A DNA stretch of 64,000 nucleotides from Planctomycetota bacterium (GCA_021413865.1 JAIOPN010000052.1:1-64000), one strand, 5' to 3'; positions 26,227-36,576 are shown, counted from the stretch's first letter. Numbers and translations: made by a program. Notes: generated by a model from the letters alone, not told the origin.

Positions 26227-27159
26227 TTACAGGGCGCGGTCGCGGGCGAAGAGGTAGCGCTCCATGGCTTTGTTGTAGGGCGTGGCGGTGGAGACGAGGT
26301 TGTAATCGATGCCGCGGCCGCGCAGGGAGACCGACCATTGATCGAGATACGCGAGGAGGTTTTCTTCGTACTTGGCGCGGACGTCGGGGATGTTCACGCG
26401 CAGGCGGGCGGAGGTCTCGCTGTCCTGGAACACGGCCTCGCCGATGTCGGGCAGTTCGAGCTCCTCGGCGTGGAGCACGTGGAACACGATCACCTCGTGC
26501 CCGCGGTGCAGGAACCGGCCCAGGGCGTCGAGCGTCGGCTCGGGGGGCTCGTGGAGGTCGGAGCAGACCACCAGCAGGCCGCGCCGCCCGGTCTGCTCGG
26601 CGAGATCGGTGAGCGATTGAGCGAAACGCGCCCCGCCGCGTGGTTTGAAGTTTTCGAGCGCGCCGGCGAGTTGATGAAGGTGCGGGTAGGAGGAGCGTGG
26701 CGGGAGCACCCGCCGCAGGCCCTCCTGCGCGACCGCCAGGCCCACGCGGTCCTGCCGCCGCGTGACGAGGAAGGCGATCGCGGCGGCGAGGCGGCAGGCG
26801 TGGTCGTATTTGCTGACGCGCTCCGGGCCGGGCGTGCGCGGGGCGATGCCGGCGTAGCTCATCGAATTCGACGCATCGACCAGCAGATGGACGGTCATGT
26901 CGGACTGGTGCTCGAAGAGCCGGATGAAGAGGCGGTCCGATCGGCCATACACCTTCCAGTCGATGGAGCCCACGTCGTCGCCGGGGAGGTATTCGCGGTA
27001 GTCGGTGAACTCGACGGACTGGCCGCGGAGGGGCGAGGCGTGGCCGCCGGTGTAATGGCCCAGCACGGGGCGGCGCGGGGTGAACCGGCAGCCGCGCAGG
27101 AGGGCGAGGTCCTCCGGGCGGAGGTAGCGGAGCGGGCGATCGGGGGCGGGGCGTTCCAC
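26227..27159 (-). CDS. DUF58 domain protein
   Basis: A 310-residue cytoplasmic DUF58 protein with the family signature EFTDYREYLPGDDVGSIDWK followed by GRSDRLFIRLFE, and a VWA-like fold with HLLVDASNSM. DUF58 proteins are regular partners of MoxR ATPases. The start is taken at the GTG 27157-27159; there is no clear ribosome-binding site, but little sequence before the conserved region is expected. It lies 87 bases after the MoxR gene and 38 bases before the BatA-like gene. Confidence 0.88.
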   Translation of the reverse strand: MERPAPDRPLRYLRPEDLALLRGCRFTPRRPVLGHYTGGHASPLRGQSVEFTDYREYLPGDDVGSIDWKVYGRSDRLFIRLFEHQSDMTVHLLVDASNSMSYAGIAPRTPGPERVSKYDHACRLAAAIAFLVTRRQDRVGLAVAQEGLRRVLPPRSSYPHLHQLAGALENFKPRGGARFAQSLTDLAEQTGRRGLLVVCSDLHEPPEPTLDALGRFLHRGHEVIVFHVLHAEELELPDIGEAVFQDSETSARLRVNIPDVRAKYEENLLAYLDQWSVSLRGRGIDYNLVSTATPYNKAMERYLFARDRAL

Positions 27160-27246
27160 GGTGTGGTTGTGGTGAGTGGGTTAGATCGAGAAAAAAGAGA
27201 AGAGAAGACGCTAAGCCGCGAGCGGCTTTCGGAGAAGAGCAAGTGG

Positions 27247-28263
<1,017 letters not shown>

Positions 28264-28453
28264 GGGGAGCTCCTTGATCGGGGATCGGAAGGGGCGCGAC
28301 CGGCGTTTACCGCACGGCCGATGGATTGGACGCGTCACACACACCGACCGCGTTCCCGGTGGATGCCGCCGCGCTGCGAGAAATCCCCGGAACAGGGGGT
28401 GACGCGCGTCCAATCTAGCCTACGCCGTCGCGCAGGCCAAGGTTCAGCGCGGG

Positions 28454-29632
28454 TCAGGGCGGGGTGAGCATCGCCTCGATGAGCATGCGGTCCTCGACCT
28501 TGCCGGCGTGGGCCTTGTGATGGGGAGCGACGAGCACGGGCACCCGGTCCGCGCCGCCGGCGCCGAAGGCGTCGATGTTCCGTTTGAGGGCGGTCTCGAT
28601 GCGCGGGTCGGCGAGGGCGCTCGAAAACGCATCCCTGCCGATGAGCCGTGACGCCTCGGCGCGGGCCGACTCGGCCGAACGAGGCATGGGCGGATCGAAC
28701 ATCCAATGATCGAACTCCACGAACCGCCGCGGCGCGGCGAGGTGAACGGCGAGAGCGATCCGTGCCAAATCGCAGCTCTCGTGGAACCGCTCGTCCATCT
28801 GGCCCGGTGCGTACGGGTTGCACCCCCGCCACATCGGCAGCGGCAGCACCACCACGGCCACGCCTTCGGGACGCATGCGGGCCAGGCTCTCGAGGATGTC
28901 GTGCAGGGCGCGGCAGTGTGGGCAGGCGTAGTCGGCGAAGAGCACGAGGACGCCGCGCGCGTCGGCCCGGCCCAGGCGCGGCTCCTCGGCAACCCGGAGG
29001 GTAAGCTTGCCGTCAAACACCCCGATCGTCCGGCCGTCGCCGGATTGGCGGTCGAAGTCGCCCGTGACAGCGGTGTTGAGCAGACGTACCGGCGTTGGTT
29101 GCTTGATCTGCGCCACCGCGACCCCCGCCGCCGCCGTGAGGCCGAGGATGAGCGCGAGCAGATGACGCGGCCTCCGCACGAGGCACGCCAGCCCGATCGC
29201 CGCGGCCGCGCCGCCCAGCGCGTGCGCCGCCATGCAATACATGCAGAACGCGTGCAGGTAATGCGCCTGCACGACGATCAGCCAGGCCGCCGAGCCGAGA
29301 ATCGCCCCCGCCGACGCGAGGAACAACAACGTGTCCCGCCGCCAAAGCCCGATCATCGCCACGCCATACACGAACAACGCCGCCGCACTGACCGGTACGC
29401 CCCGGACGCGCGACCACTTGCTCGCCAGCACGCTCCCGCACCCCGACCCCGCGCCGCAGCCCGGCGGCAGCCCGTCACCGGCGAGCGTCTGCACGAGCAG
29501 GAACGCCGACACACCCGCCGCCGCGACGAGCAACCCCACGACGATCCATAGGATCGGGCGTGAGATCGCCCCGCGACGACCGGGGTCGGCGGCGGGTGAG
29601 GACGAGGTTTCCCCGTTCAAAGGCACATCCAA
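28454..29632 (-). CDS. VKOR-thioredoxin fusion, disulfide-bond formation protein
   Basis: The 392-residue protein joins a vitamin K epoxide reductase-type membrane domain to a DsbA/thioredoxin-like domain. The VKOR part (about 25-170) has loop cysteines C59 and C65 (CGAGSGCGS), the quinone-proximal C130-x-x-C133 (FCMYCM), and four or so membrane helices. The C-terminal periplasmic domain has the CPHC active site at 237-240. Together they would pass electrons from substrate thiols to quinone, replacing DsbA/DsbB. The start is unclear: TTG at 29632 or GTG two codons in; neither has a good ribosome-binding site. Confidence 0.88.
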   Translation of the reverse strand: MDVPLNGETSSSPAADPGRRGAISRPILWIVVGLLVAAAGVSAFLLVQTLAGDGLPPGCGAGSGCGSVLASKWSRVRGVPVSAAALFVYGVAMIGLWRRDTLLFLASAGAILGSAAWLIVVQAHYLHAFCMYCMAAHALGGAAAAIGLACLVRRPRHLLALILGLTAAAGVAVAQIKQPTPVRLLNTAVTGDFDRQSGDGRTIGVFDGKLTLRVAEEPRLGRADARGVLVLFADYACPHCRALHDILESLARMRPEGVAVVVLPLPMWRGCNPYAPGQMDERFHESCDLARIALAVHLAAPRRFVEFDHWMFDPPMPRSAESARAEASRLIGRDAFSSALADPRIETALKRNIDAFGAGGADRVPVLVAPHHKAHAGKVEDRMLIEAMLTPP

Positions 29633-29658
29633 ATGTTACAGCGGTGGAATCCAGATGG

Positions 29659-30787
29659 TTACGAAGATTTGCCCATCGCCGCCTGCTCCCGTGCCCGGCG
29701 CTGGAGTTCGGCGTCGATGAAGCCCTGCAGCCGGCCGTTCATCACGTTCTGGGGATTCGGCTCCTCGTGGCCGGTGCGGTGGTCCTTCACGCGGTTGTCG
29801 TAGAAGACGTAGCTGCGGATCTGCGTCCCCCAGCCCATCTCGATTTTGCCGCCGGTCGCCGCGTTGAGCTTGGCGCTGCGCTTCTCCTCCTCGAGCAGTT
29901 CCAGCTTGCCACGGAGGATCGAGAGCGCGCGCTTGCGGTTCTGCTGCTGGTCGCGGTACACCGAGCAGACGATGGTGATGCCGGTCGGCTTGTGGATGAG
30001 GCGGACCGCGGAAGCGACCTTGTTGACGTTCTGCCCGCCCGGCCCGCTGGCGCGGACGAAGGCGATGTATTCCAGTTCGTTCTCGGGGATTTCGAGCTTG
30101 GTGTCCTCGTCGCCGAAGTCGGGGATAACGTCCACGGTGGCGAAGCTGGTCTGGCGCTTGCCCTGGGAGTTGAAGGGGGAGACGCGCGCCAGGCGGTGCG
30201 TGCCGCGCTCGCACTTGAGGAAGCCGTACGCCGACGTGCCCTTGATGAAGATGGTCACGTCCTTGAGGCCCGCGTCCTCGCCGGGGTTCTTGTCCACCTC
30301 GGAGATGTCCCAGCCGATGGCTTCGCCGTAGAGCAGGTACATGCGGAAGAGCATCTCCGCCCAGTCGCACGCCTCGGTGCCGCCCTCGCCGGCGTAAACG
30401 GAGAGGTAGCAGTTGTAGTGGTCGAACGGCCCGGAGAGCAGCGAGGAAAACTCCAGCCGGTCGAGCGAGGCCGTGAGCCCGTCGATCAGCGCGTCCACCT
30501 CGTCGCGTGAGCCCTGGTCGTCCCCCTCCTCGGCCATCTGCCACAGCAGCACCGCGTCGGCGATGTCGCCCACGGTCTTGGTGACCGGGTCGAGCGTCGC
30601 CTTGAGCAGCTTGACCTCTTCAACGACTTTCTTGGCGCGGTCCTGGTTGTTCCAGAAGCCGTCGGCGCCCATCTGCGCCTCGAGCTCTTTCCGCCGTTCC
30701 AGCTTCTTGTCGTAGTTAAAGAGAGTCGCGGATGGATTGGATCCGCGCCTCGAGGGATTTCAGGATGCCGGGGATGTTGTCACGCAT
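29659..30787 (-). CDS. prfB: Peptide chain release factor 2, programmed +1 frameshift
   Basis: Release factor 2 terminates translation at UGA and UAA. The class I motifs are present: SPF ([12 protein letters not shown]) and GGQ ([11 protein letters not shown]). The gene starts at the ATG 30785-30787 and reads 23 codons to CTT (30719-30721), then meets an in-frame TAA (30716-30718). Skipping one base there gives AAC TAC GAC... and the rest of the protein to 29659, 375 residues in total, the normal RF2 size. The 23-codon leader and the following [17 protein letters not shown] align with the RF2 N-terminus. Low RF2 would favour frameshifting and so raise RF2 production. Confidence 0.93.
30716..30721 (-). 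promoter_or_regulatory. prfB autoregulatory frameshift site (CTT TAA C)
   Basis: On the minus strand the slip site reads CTT TAA C, the equivalent of the well-known CUU UGA C of other prfB genes, but with UAA in place of UGA. I see no purine-rich Shine-Dalgarno-like stimulator in the few bases upstream. RF2 decodes both UGA and UAA, so the feedback can work, although RF1 would also read UAA. Confidence 0.85.
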
Positions 30788-30822
30788 AGTTGGGGCAGTA
30801 TAGCGGGGACGTTACGCACGGT

Positions 30823-30923
30823 GTTAGCCGTCGGCCTCGGCCGACGCTGGCGCCCAGATATCTGGGGTGAAACGCAGGGCCCCTATTGCCGGGAAATAGC
30901 GTCGGCCGAGGCCGACGGCTAAC
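30823..30923. repeat. Long inverted repeat (26-bp arms) upstream of prfB
   Basis: Two perfect 26-bp arms (30823-30848 and 30898-30923) enclose 49 bases. Each arm is itself nearly palindromic (GTCGGCC/GGCCGAC), and the centre contains the palindrome CCCAGATATCTGGG. It lies between the metallophosphoesterase stop (30934) and the prfB start (30787). It could be a dispersed palindromic element or act as a transcription terminator. Confidence 0.85.
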
Positions 30924-30933
30924 CCGCGCCGCC

Positions 30934-31746
30934 TCACCGCCGCAGCGACAGCTCCGCCTCACGGTCGCGCGCCCGGCCTAACACCCATTGCCCTCGATCG
31001 AACGACTCCCACGCCAATTCCGGATCGACGCAGCTCTCCACCCGCGTCCGCAGCCGGGCGCCGTTCACCTCCACCACACGCACCTCCATCGGGTACTCCA
31101 CCATCGCGCCGGTGGTGATCTGCACCCACGAGGGCGTCTCGGTGACGATGTGGCAGTGCAGGTGGGCGGTGAGCAGCGCCACCCGCCCGCGCACCACCGA
31201 AGAAAGCCGTTCGAGCAGCACCGGGCCGTCGTGCAGGGATTGCCCCTTCATCACCGGCTCGGCAACCAGCGGCACGTGGCTGAAGACCAGCAGCACGTCC
31301 GGCGCATCACGGGCGACGGCCTCGAAGGCGTTGTCCGACTCCGCCGCGCCGAGCTGGTAGCCGATCGGGCCGCCCCACTCGTTCTCGCGCAGGAACAACG
31401 CCCCGACGCCGCCCAGGTCGGTGTACCCGTGCGTGGCACGGCCGCCGAACACGCGGTCAAATGTGCCGCCGGCGACGGCCGCCCGGTCGTGGTTGCCGGG
31501 CAGAATGTGCCACGGAACGCGCAGCCCCGAGAAGATGTCGTGCGCCAGCGCCAGCTCGCTCTCGTGCCCGTGCTCGCTGACGTCGCCGTTCACGATCACC
31601 GCGTCGAGGCCCAGGCCGTTGAGCCTGCGTACGGCCTGACGCGTGCAACGCTCGGCGTTGTGGTAGTTGAGCCGGTTGTGCAGCCGCCCCGGGCAGTCCA
31701 CTGGTCCGCCGAGGTGCAAGTCGTTGATGATGCCCAGTCGCAGCAT
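30934..31746 (-). CDS. Calcineurin-like metallophosphoesterase
   Basis: The 270-residue protein has the full metallophosphoesterase motif set: D9-x-H11 (NDLHLGG), D55 in VNGDVSEHG, N85-H86-D87 in LPGNHDR, a later SHVP histidine, and a C-terminal AHLHCHI (HxH). These bind two metals to hydrolyse phosphomono- or diesters. There is no signal peptide, so it is cytoplasmic. Substrate unknown. The ATG at 31744-31746 is the natural start. Confidence 0.88.
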   Translation of the reverse strand: MLRLGIINDLHLGGPVDCPGRLHNRLNYHNAERCTRQAVRRLNGLGLDAVIVNGDVSEHGHESELALAHDIFSGLRVPWHILPGNHDRAAVAGGTFDRVFGGRATHGYTDLGGVGALFLRENEWGGPIGYQLGAAESDNAFEAVARDAPDVLLVFSHVPLVAEPVMKGQSLHDGPVLLERLSSVVRGRVALLTAHLHCHIVTETPSWVQITTGAMVEYPMEVRVVEVNGARLRTRVESCVDPELAWESFDRGQWVLGRARDREAELSLRR

Positions 31747-31789
31747 GTCACGGGCCCATCGCCGGAGTCAGGTAAATGGACTTTGAAAT

Positions 31790-31869
31790 GGTGGCTGGGG
31801 CTGAGGCTTTGCGAAGCCCCGGTTCGTCACCCAGCAGACCGGGGCATCGAAGACTCTGCCCCAGCCACC
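31790..31869. repeat. Short inverted repeat between phosphoesterase and aminotransferase genes
   Basis: Arms GGTGGCTGGGGC (31790-31801) and GCCCCAGCCACC (31858-31869) are exact reverse complements. The interior has a further small hairpin (GGCTTTGCGAAGCC). It follows the aminotransferase stop on the minus strand and may stop its transcription, or be a dispersed palindrome. Confidence 0.7.
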
Positions 31870-31883
31870 CAACGCTGTTGGAT

Positions 31884-33077
31884 TCAGGCCATCACCCGGG
31901 CGATGGCGGTGCAGAGGGTCTCGATGTTCTTGTCGGTCATGCCCGCGACGTTGATGCGGCCCGAGCCGACGATGTAGATCGCGTCTTCCTTCTTGAGCCG
32001 CTCGACCTGCTCCTTGGTCAGCCCGCTGAAGGAGAACATGCCCTTCTGGTGGATGATGAAGGTCATGTCTTTCTTGACGCCTTTTTTGGCGAGGGTCTCG
32101 ACGAAGAGTTTGCGCATGCCGTTGATGCGGTCGCGCATCCCCTTGACCTCGAGCTCCCACTGCGCCCGCAGCGCGGGATCGGCGAGGACGGTGGCGACGA
32201 TCGCCGAGCCGTGCGCGGGCGGGTTGGAATAGTTCGCGCGGATGCAGGATTTGACCTGGCTGAGCACCGCCTGCGCGGCGGCCTCGGTCTTGGTCACGAC
32301 GGTCAGGGCGCCGACGCGCTCGTTGTAGAGCCCGAAGTTCTTGGAGAACGAGGAGCAGATGAACATCTCCGCGCCGGGGCGGCAGAGCTCCATGAGGCCG
32401 GCCGCGTCCTCGCGCAGGCCCGTGCCGAACCCCTGATAAGCGAAGTCGAGCAACGGGACGAGCCCGCGCTTCGCCAGCGCGTCGGCGATGGACTTCCACT
32501 GCGCGGGGGTCGGGTCGATGCCCGTCGGGTTGTGGCAGCAGCCGTGCACGAGCACCACGTCGCCGGCGGGCGCCTGCTCCAGCGTGGCGAGCATGCGGTC
32601 GAGCGCGAGCTTGTTGCCGGCGGCGTCGAAGTAGGGGTACGTCTTCACGTTCAGCCCCGCGGCCTTGAATATCTGCTCGTGGTTGGCCCACGTGGGATCG
32701 CTGAGCCAGACGGTGGCTGTGGCGTGCTTCTTCCTGAGGTAGTCACCCACGACGCGGAGCGCGCCGGTGCCACCGGGCGTGTGCGCGGTGGCGACCCGCT
32801 TGGCGGTCAGCGCCTCGTGGCCCTTGCCGAAGAGGAGCTCCTGCACCAGGGCGTTGTAGTCCGGCGCGCCCTCGATGGGCTTATAGTTCTTGTTGGTCTC
32901 GGTCTTGAGGATGCGGGCCTCGGCCTCTTTGACGCTGGCGAGGATCGGCGTCTGCCCGGCGGCATCCTTATAGATGCCCACGCTCAGGTTGATCTTCGCC
33001 GGGTTGGGGTCTTTGTTGAACGCCTCGGTAATGCCCAGGATCGCATCGGGCGGGGCCATTTCCACGGTCTCAAACAT
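31884..33077 (-). CDS. Aspartate/aromatic amino acid aminotransferase, class I
   Basis: The 397-residue protein has the length and N-terminus of the AspC/TyrB group (MFETVEMAPPDAILGITEAF). PLP-binding residues visible: N183 in HNPTG, D211 and Y214 in DFAYQGF, K246 in SSFSKNFG (Schiff-base lysine) and R254 in NERVG. It transfers amino groups between aspartate or aromatic amino acids and 2-oxoglutarate. The ATG at 33075-33077 is chosen because AAGGA lies about 8 bases upstream; an ATG three codons earlier sits too close to that site. Confidence 0.92.
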   Translation of the reverse strand: MFETVEMAPPDAILGITEAFNKDPNPAKINLSVGIYKDAAGQTPILASVKEAEARILKTETNKNYKPIEGAPDYNALVQELLFGKGHEALTAKRVATAHTPGGTGALRVVGDYLRKKHATATVWLSDPTWANHEQIFKAAGLNVKTYPYFDAAGNKLALDRMLATLEQAPAGDVVLVHGCCHNPTGIDPTPAQWKSIADALAKRGLVPLLDFAYQGFGTGLREDAAGLMELCRPGAEMFICSSFSKNFGLYNERVGALTVVTKTEAAAQAVLSQVKSCIRANYSNPPAHGSAIVATVLADPALRAQWELEVKGMRDRINGMRKLFVETLAKKGVKKDMTFIIHQKGMFSFSGLTKEQVERLKKEDAIYIVGSGRINVAGMTDKNIETLCTAIARVMA

Positions 33078-33384
33078 GGGTCGCATCCTTGTGAAAAGCC
33101 GCGCCCGGTGCGGGGCGCAGGGCCGATCAGCGTAGGGCAGATTCACCGCAAAGAAAAGGCCGGGGGTGGGGGATGATCGCAACGGGGTTTCAAAGAGAAC
33201 CACGGAGATAGCGGAGGGAAGATGAGAAAGCGGAGAAAAACAAAAGTTATGGATTACTTCTTGGTCTTCTCCGCTATCTCCGTGCCCCTCTGCTATCTCC
33301 GTGGTTCAATTCATTGAACGGCCTTTGCACGCCCCGTGCCCCACCTGTACGCTTTCCCTTCCGCGAAACCACGGAGAATCCGCG
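33078..33384. other. Intergenic region with inverted ACGGAGATAGC repeats
   Basis: This divergent intergenic region separates the aminotransferase and a Gfo/Idh gene. AACCACGGAGATAGCGGAG (from 33198) is repeated in inverted form twice, at about 33269-33284 and 33290-33306. The stretch between is A-rich (GGAGAAAAACAAAAG). Promoters for both genes should lie here, but I cannot place them. Confidence 0.7.
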
Positions 33385-34515
33385 ATGAACGAGGTGCGTG
33401 TCGGCGTCATCGGCTGCGGCGGCATGGGGCAGAGCCACATGGGCATCTTTAAGGACCTGCCCCGCCTCAAATTCACCGCAGCCAGCGATTCCATGTCGGC
33501 CAACCTAGACAAGGTCGTCACGACCTACGGCGTCAAGGGGTTCTCCGACGGCCACGAACTCATCAAGTCCGGCCTGTGCGACGCGATCATCATCGCCACC
33601 CCCCACTACTTCCACCCCGAGTACGCCGTCGCCGCGCTGCAGCAGGGCCTGCACGTGCTGACCGAGAAGCCCGTCTCCGTCAACGCCTCCGCCGCCCGGC
33701 GCGTGAACGACGCCGCCGCCAAACGGCCCGACCTGAAATACGCCGCCATGTTCCAGATGCGCACCGTCAGCCGCTGGAAGAAGGTGCACCAGATCGTCGC
33801 CTCCGGCCAACTCGGCGAGATGCGCCGCTTCCACTGGACGGCCACCGGCTGGTTCCGCACGCAGGCGTACTACGGCAGCGGCTCGTGGCGCGCCACCTGG
33901 GCGGGCGAGGGCGGCGGTATCCTCGCCAACCAGTGCCCGCACAACCTCGACCTGGTCTATTGGATCACCGGGATGCCCAAACGCATCCACGCCCACCTGA
34001 AGCTCGGCCGGTACCACGACATCGAGGTCGAGGACGACGTCATCGCCTACTTCGAATACCCCAACGGCGCGACGGGCCTCTTCGTCACCTCCACCGGCGA
34101 GTTCCCCGGGAGCGACTACTTCGAGATCGCCGGCGACCGCGGCAAGCTCACCTTCACCCACGACGGCAAGATCGACCTCACCCTGACGGACGGTTCCATC
34201 GCCGAGTTCTGCAAGACCAGCCCCGGCGCGTGGAGTTCGCCGACCAGCAGCCGCATGACCATCGAGCCCCCCGCCGGGGGCGGCGGGCACAAGGACGTCT
34301 GGCTCAACTTCATCGCGGCCATCCTGGACGGCACGCCGCTGGTCACGCCGGGCGTCGAGGGGCTGCACTCCGTCGAAATCTCCAACGCCATGATCCTCTC
34401 GGGCCTCACGGGCAAGACCGTCGATCTGCCCACGAACCACGCCGAGTTCGACGACCTGCTCCGCGGCCTGATCCGCAAGAGCAAGAAAAGCACGACCCTG
34501 CCGCCGGGGCTGTAG
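33385..34515 (+). CDS. Gfo/Idh/MocA family NAD(P)-dependent oxidoreductase
   Basis: A 376-residue sugar-dehydrogenase-like protein. The N-terminal Rossmann fold has VGVIGCGGMGQSHM, and the conserved TEKPVSVNA follows near residue 95, with the lysine typical of the family. The C-terminal GFO_IDH domain includes a QCPHNLDLVYWITG segment with the usual catalytic-type histidine. The ATG at 33385 has a GGAG site upstream; the frame extends further but without a signal. Substrate not predictable. Planctomycetes carry many paralogues. Confidence 0.88.
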   Translation: MNEVRVGVIGCGGMGQSHMGIFKDLPRLKFTAASDSMSANLDKVVTTYGVKGFSDGHELIKSGLCDAIIIATPHYFHPEYAVAALQQGLHVLTEKPVSVNASAARRVNDAAAKRPDLKYAAMFQMRTVSRWKKVHQIVASGQLGEMRRFHWTATGWFRTQAYYGSGSWRATWAGEGGGILANQCPHNLDLVYWITGMPKRIHAHLKLGRYHDIEVEDDVIAYFEYPNGATGLFVTSTGEFPGSDYFEIAGDRGKLTFTHDGKIDLTLTDGSIAEFCKTSPGAWSSPTSSRMTIEPPAGGGGHKDVWLNFIAAILDGTPLVTPGVEGLHSVEISNAMILSGLTGKTVDLPTNHAEFDDLLRGLIRKSKKSTTLPPGL

Positions 34516-34565
34516 CGCAACGGCGTGATTCAGCCCGCGCGCTCCATCGCGTCGATAAACACCCG

Positions 34566-35150
34566 ATGCCCCGCCCCCGCTCCATCTCCCTGCCCCGAGC
34601 CCGTCCGCCCGCGCCGCGCGGCGAGATCGAACTGGTCGTTGACGGCGATCACCTGAACCGTGTGGTGCGCGAGGGCATGCTCGGCGCCACGACGAGCCTC
34701 GACATCGCCACCGCCGACTTCAAGGCGATGCTCGTGCCGCTCAACGACGGCACACGCGCCAAGTCCATCGTCCACATCCTGCGTTATCTCACCTCGCGCG
34801 GGGTCGAAATCCGCCTGCTCCACAGCGGCGTGCCCAGCGGCCCGGCGCTCCGCGAGCTGCGCAAGGCACTGCCCGAGGGGCTGACCATCCGCCGCTGCCC
34901 GCGCCTGCACGGCAAGGTGGTCGTCGTGGACTGCAAGACGATGTACCTGGGCAGCGCCAACCTCACCGGCGCCGGCCTGGGGGCCAAGGGGGAGCACCGC
35001 CGCAATTTCGAGCTGGGCACGTGGACGCGTTCGCCAGAGCTGATCGACGCCGTGATGGGCTGGTTCAATTCGCTGTGGGAGGGCAGGCGGTGCGTGAAGT
35101 GCCAGCGGAAGAACGTCTGCCCGGTGCCGCTCGAGGAACCGGCGCTGTAG
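34566..35150 (+). CDS. Phospholipase D-like protein with one HKD motif
   Basis: The 194-residue protein has one HKD motif, RLHGKVVVVDCKTMYLGSAN (H-x-K-x4-D then GSAN), so two chains would have to pair to form an active site, as in Nuc-type nucleases. The C-terminus has C-x-x-C and another cysteine (RCVKCQRKNVC), perhaps binding zinc. There is no signal peptide. It begins 50 bases after the dehydrogenase gene. Likely a nuclease or phosphodiesterase; substrate unknown. Confidence 0.78.
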   Translation: MPRPRSISLPRARPPAPRGEIELVVDGDHLNRVVREGMLGATTSLDIATADFKAMLVPLNDGTRAKSIVHILRYLTSRGVEIRLLHSGVPSGPALRELRKALPEGLTIRRCPRLHGKVVVVDCKTMYLGSANLTGAGLGAKGEHRRNFELGTWTRSPELIDAVMGWFNSLWEGRRCVKCQRKNVCPVPLEEPAL

Positions 35151-35196
35151 TGCGTGGGATTTCCCGCCAGCTTGACCGCCGCGCTACACTGTTTCC

Positions 35197-35898
35197 ATGA
35201 TCACGAAACGACCCGCCAATGACCGCGGGCTGACCGAGATCGGCTGGCTGCACTCCCGCCACTCCTTCTCGTTCGGCAACTACTACGACCCGGAGAACAC
35301 CAGCTTCCGCGCCCTCCGCGTCATCAACGACGACATCGTCGCGCCCGGCATGGGCTTCGACACCCATCCCCACCGCGACATGGAGATCCTCACCTGGGTC
35401 CTCACCGGCGCGCTGCAGCACCGCGACTCGCTGGGCTCCGGCTCGGTCATCAGGCCCGGCGAACTGCAGCGTATGTCCGCGGGCACCGGCATCGCCCACA
35501 GCGAGTTCAACCCCTCGGAAACCGAGCCGGTCCACCTGCTGCAGATCTGGCTCATGCCCGACCGCAAGGGGCACACGCCCTCCTACGACCAGCGCGATTT
35601 CACCACCGCCGACCTCCAGCGCGGCGGGCTCACCGCGCTCGCCTCGCCAGATGGACGCGACGGCTCGATGACCATCCACCGCGACACGGTTCTCTACCAC
35701 GCGAGTTTGAAGCCGCGCACACCGATCAAGCACACCCTCGCCCCCAACCGCCACGCCTGGGTACAGGTGACGCACGGCTCGCTCGCCGTGAACGGCGTCG
35801 CGCTCGCCGAAGGCGATGGCGCGGCGATCAGTGATGAAACGCAGATCACACTGACCGCGGACACTGCGAGCAGTGCGTTGGTGTTCGACCTGGATTGA
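35197..35898 (+). CDS. Pirin family protein (YhhW-like)
   Basis: At 233 residues this has the bicupin length and N-terminal metal ligands of pirins: FDTHPHRDMEI (two histidines), then GTGIAHSEFNPS with a third histidine and a glutamate. Related YhhW has quercetin 2,3-dioxygenase activity in vitro; the biological role is unclear. It stands alone, transcribed towards the arsenic-type pair on the other strand. Confidence 0.88.
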   Translation: MITKRPANDRGLTEIGWLHSRHSFSFGNYYDPENTSFRALRVINDDIVAPGMGFDTHPHRDMEILTWVLTGALQHRDSLGSGSVIRPGELQRMSAGTGIAHSEFNPSETEPVHLLQIWLMPDRKGHTPSYDQRDFTTADLQRGGLTALASPDGRDGSMTIHRDTVLYHASLKPRTPIKHTLAPNRHAWVQVTHGSLAVNGVALAEGDGAAISDETQITLTADTASSALVFDLD

Positions 35899-35907
35899 CA
35901 CAGCCGC

Positions 35908-36576
35908 TCACGCGCACGACGCACAGCACCCGTCGCCCGCGTGCACCGCGCGGCACAATGGCACCGCCAGCCATGCGCCGAGCACCGGCGCGGTCAAATA
36001 AATCCAGAGCCACGACCAGTGGCCCGACACCAGCGCCGGCCCCAGCGACCGCGCGGGGTTCATCGACGCCCCGCACACCGGCCCGGCGAACATCGCCTCC
36101 AGCATCACCGTCCCGCCGATCGCAATCGCGGCCGTGATCCCCTTCTCTTTCGCCCCCGTCGAGACAGACAGGATCACGAACATGAGCATGGCACTCAGGA
36201 TCGTTTCCATCACGAACGACTGCCACCACGGCCCGCCGGGCATCGTCGCGCCCAGCGTGGCGTGCGTGGGGAACATGACGTGGAGCATCGCGCTGGCCAG
36301 CAGCGCCCCGGCGAGCTGCGCCGCGACATACGGCAGCACCTCGCGGCCGGGGTAACGCCCCGAGCGCCAGAACGCGAGCGTCACCGCCGGGTTCAGGTGC
36401 GCGCCCGACACGTCGCCCACGGCGTAGATCATCACCGTGACGATCAGGCCGAACGTGATGGCGATCCCCGCGTGGCTGACCACGCCGCCGTGCGTGTCGT
36501 TCACGACGATCGCGCCCGTCCCGGCGAAGACCATCGCGAACGTGCACAGCAATTCGGCAAAACAACGGCTTTTCAT
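35908..36576 (-). CDS. Aquaporin/MIP channel next to arsenate reductase
   Basis: The 222-residue membrane protein has six predicted helices and both pore motifs, GAHLNPAVT and GASMNPARS. The C-terminus is cysteine-rich (DGCCASCA). Its ATG overlaps the TGA of the ArsC gene. MIP channels beside arsC (AqpS type) can let arsenite out of the cell down its gradient, replacing an ArsB/Acr3 pump. That function is inferred from context; water or glycerol transport is the alternative. Confidence 0.85.
   Translation of the reverse strand: MKSRCFAELLCTFAMVFAGTGAIVVNDTHGGVVSHAGIAITFGLIVTVMIYAVGDVSGAHLNPAVTLAFWRSGRYPGREVLPYVAAQLAGALLASAMLHVMFPTHATLGATMPGGPWWQSFVMETILSAMLMFVILSVSTGAKEKGITAAIAIGGTVMLEAMFAGPVCGASMNPARSLGPALVSGHWSWLWIYLTAPVLGAWLAVPLCRAVHAGDGCCASCA

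Noticed and set aside
33576-34565. Possible longer N-terminus for the PLD-like protein
   Set aside because: The extension overlaps the Gfo/Idh gene in another frame and has a shadow-like composition; the ATG at 34566 starts the recognisable protein.
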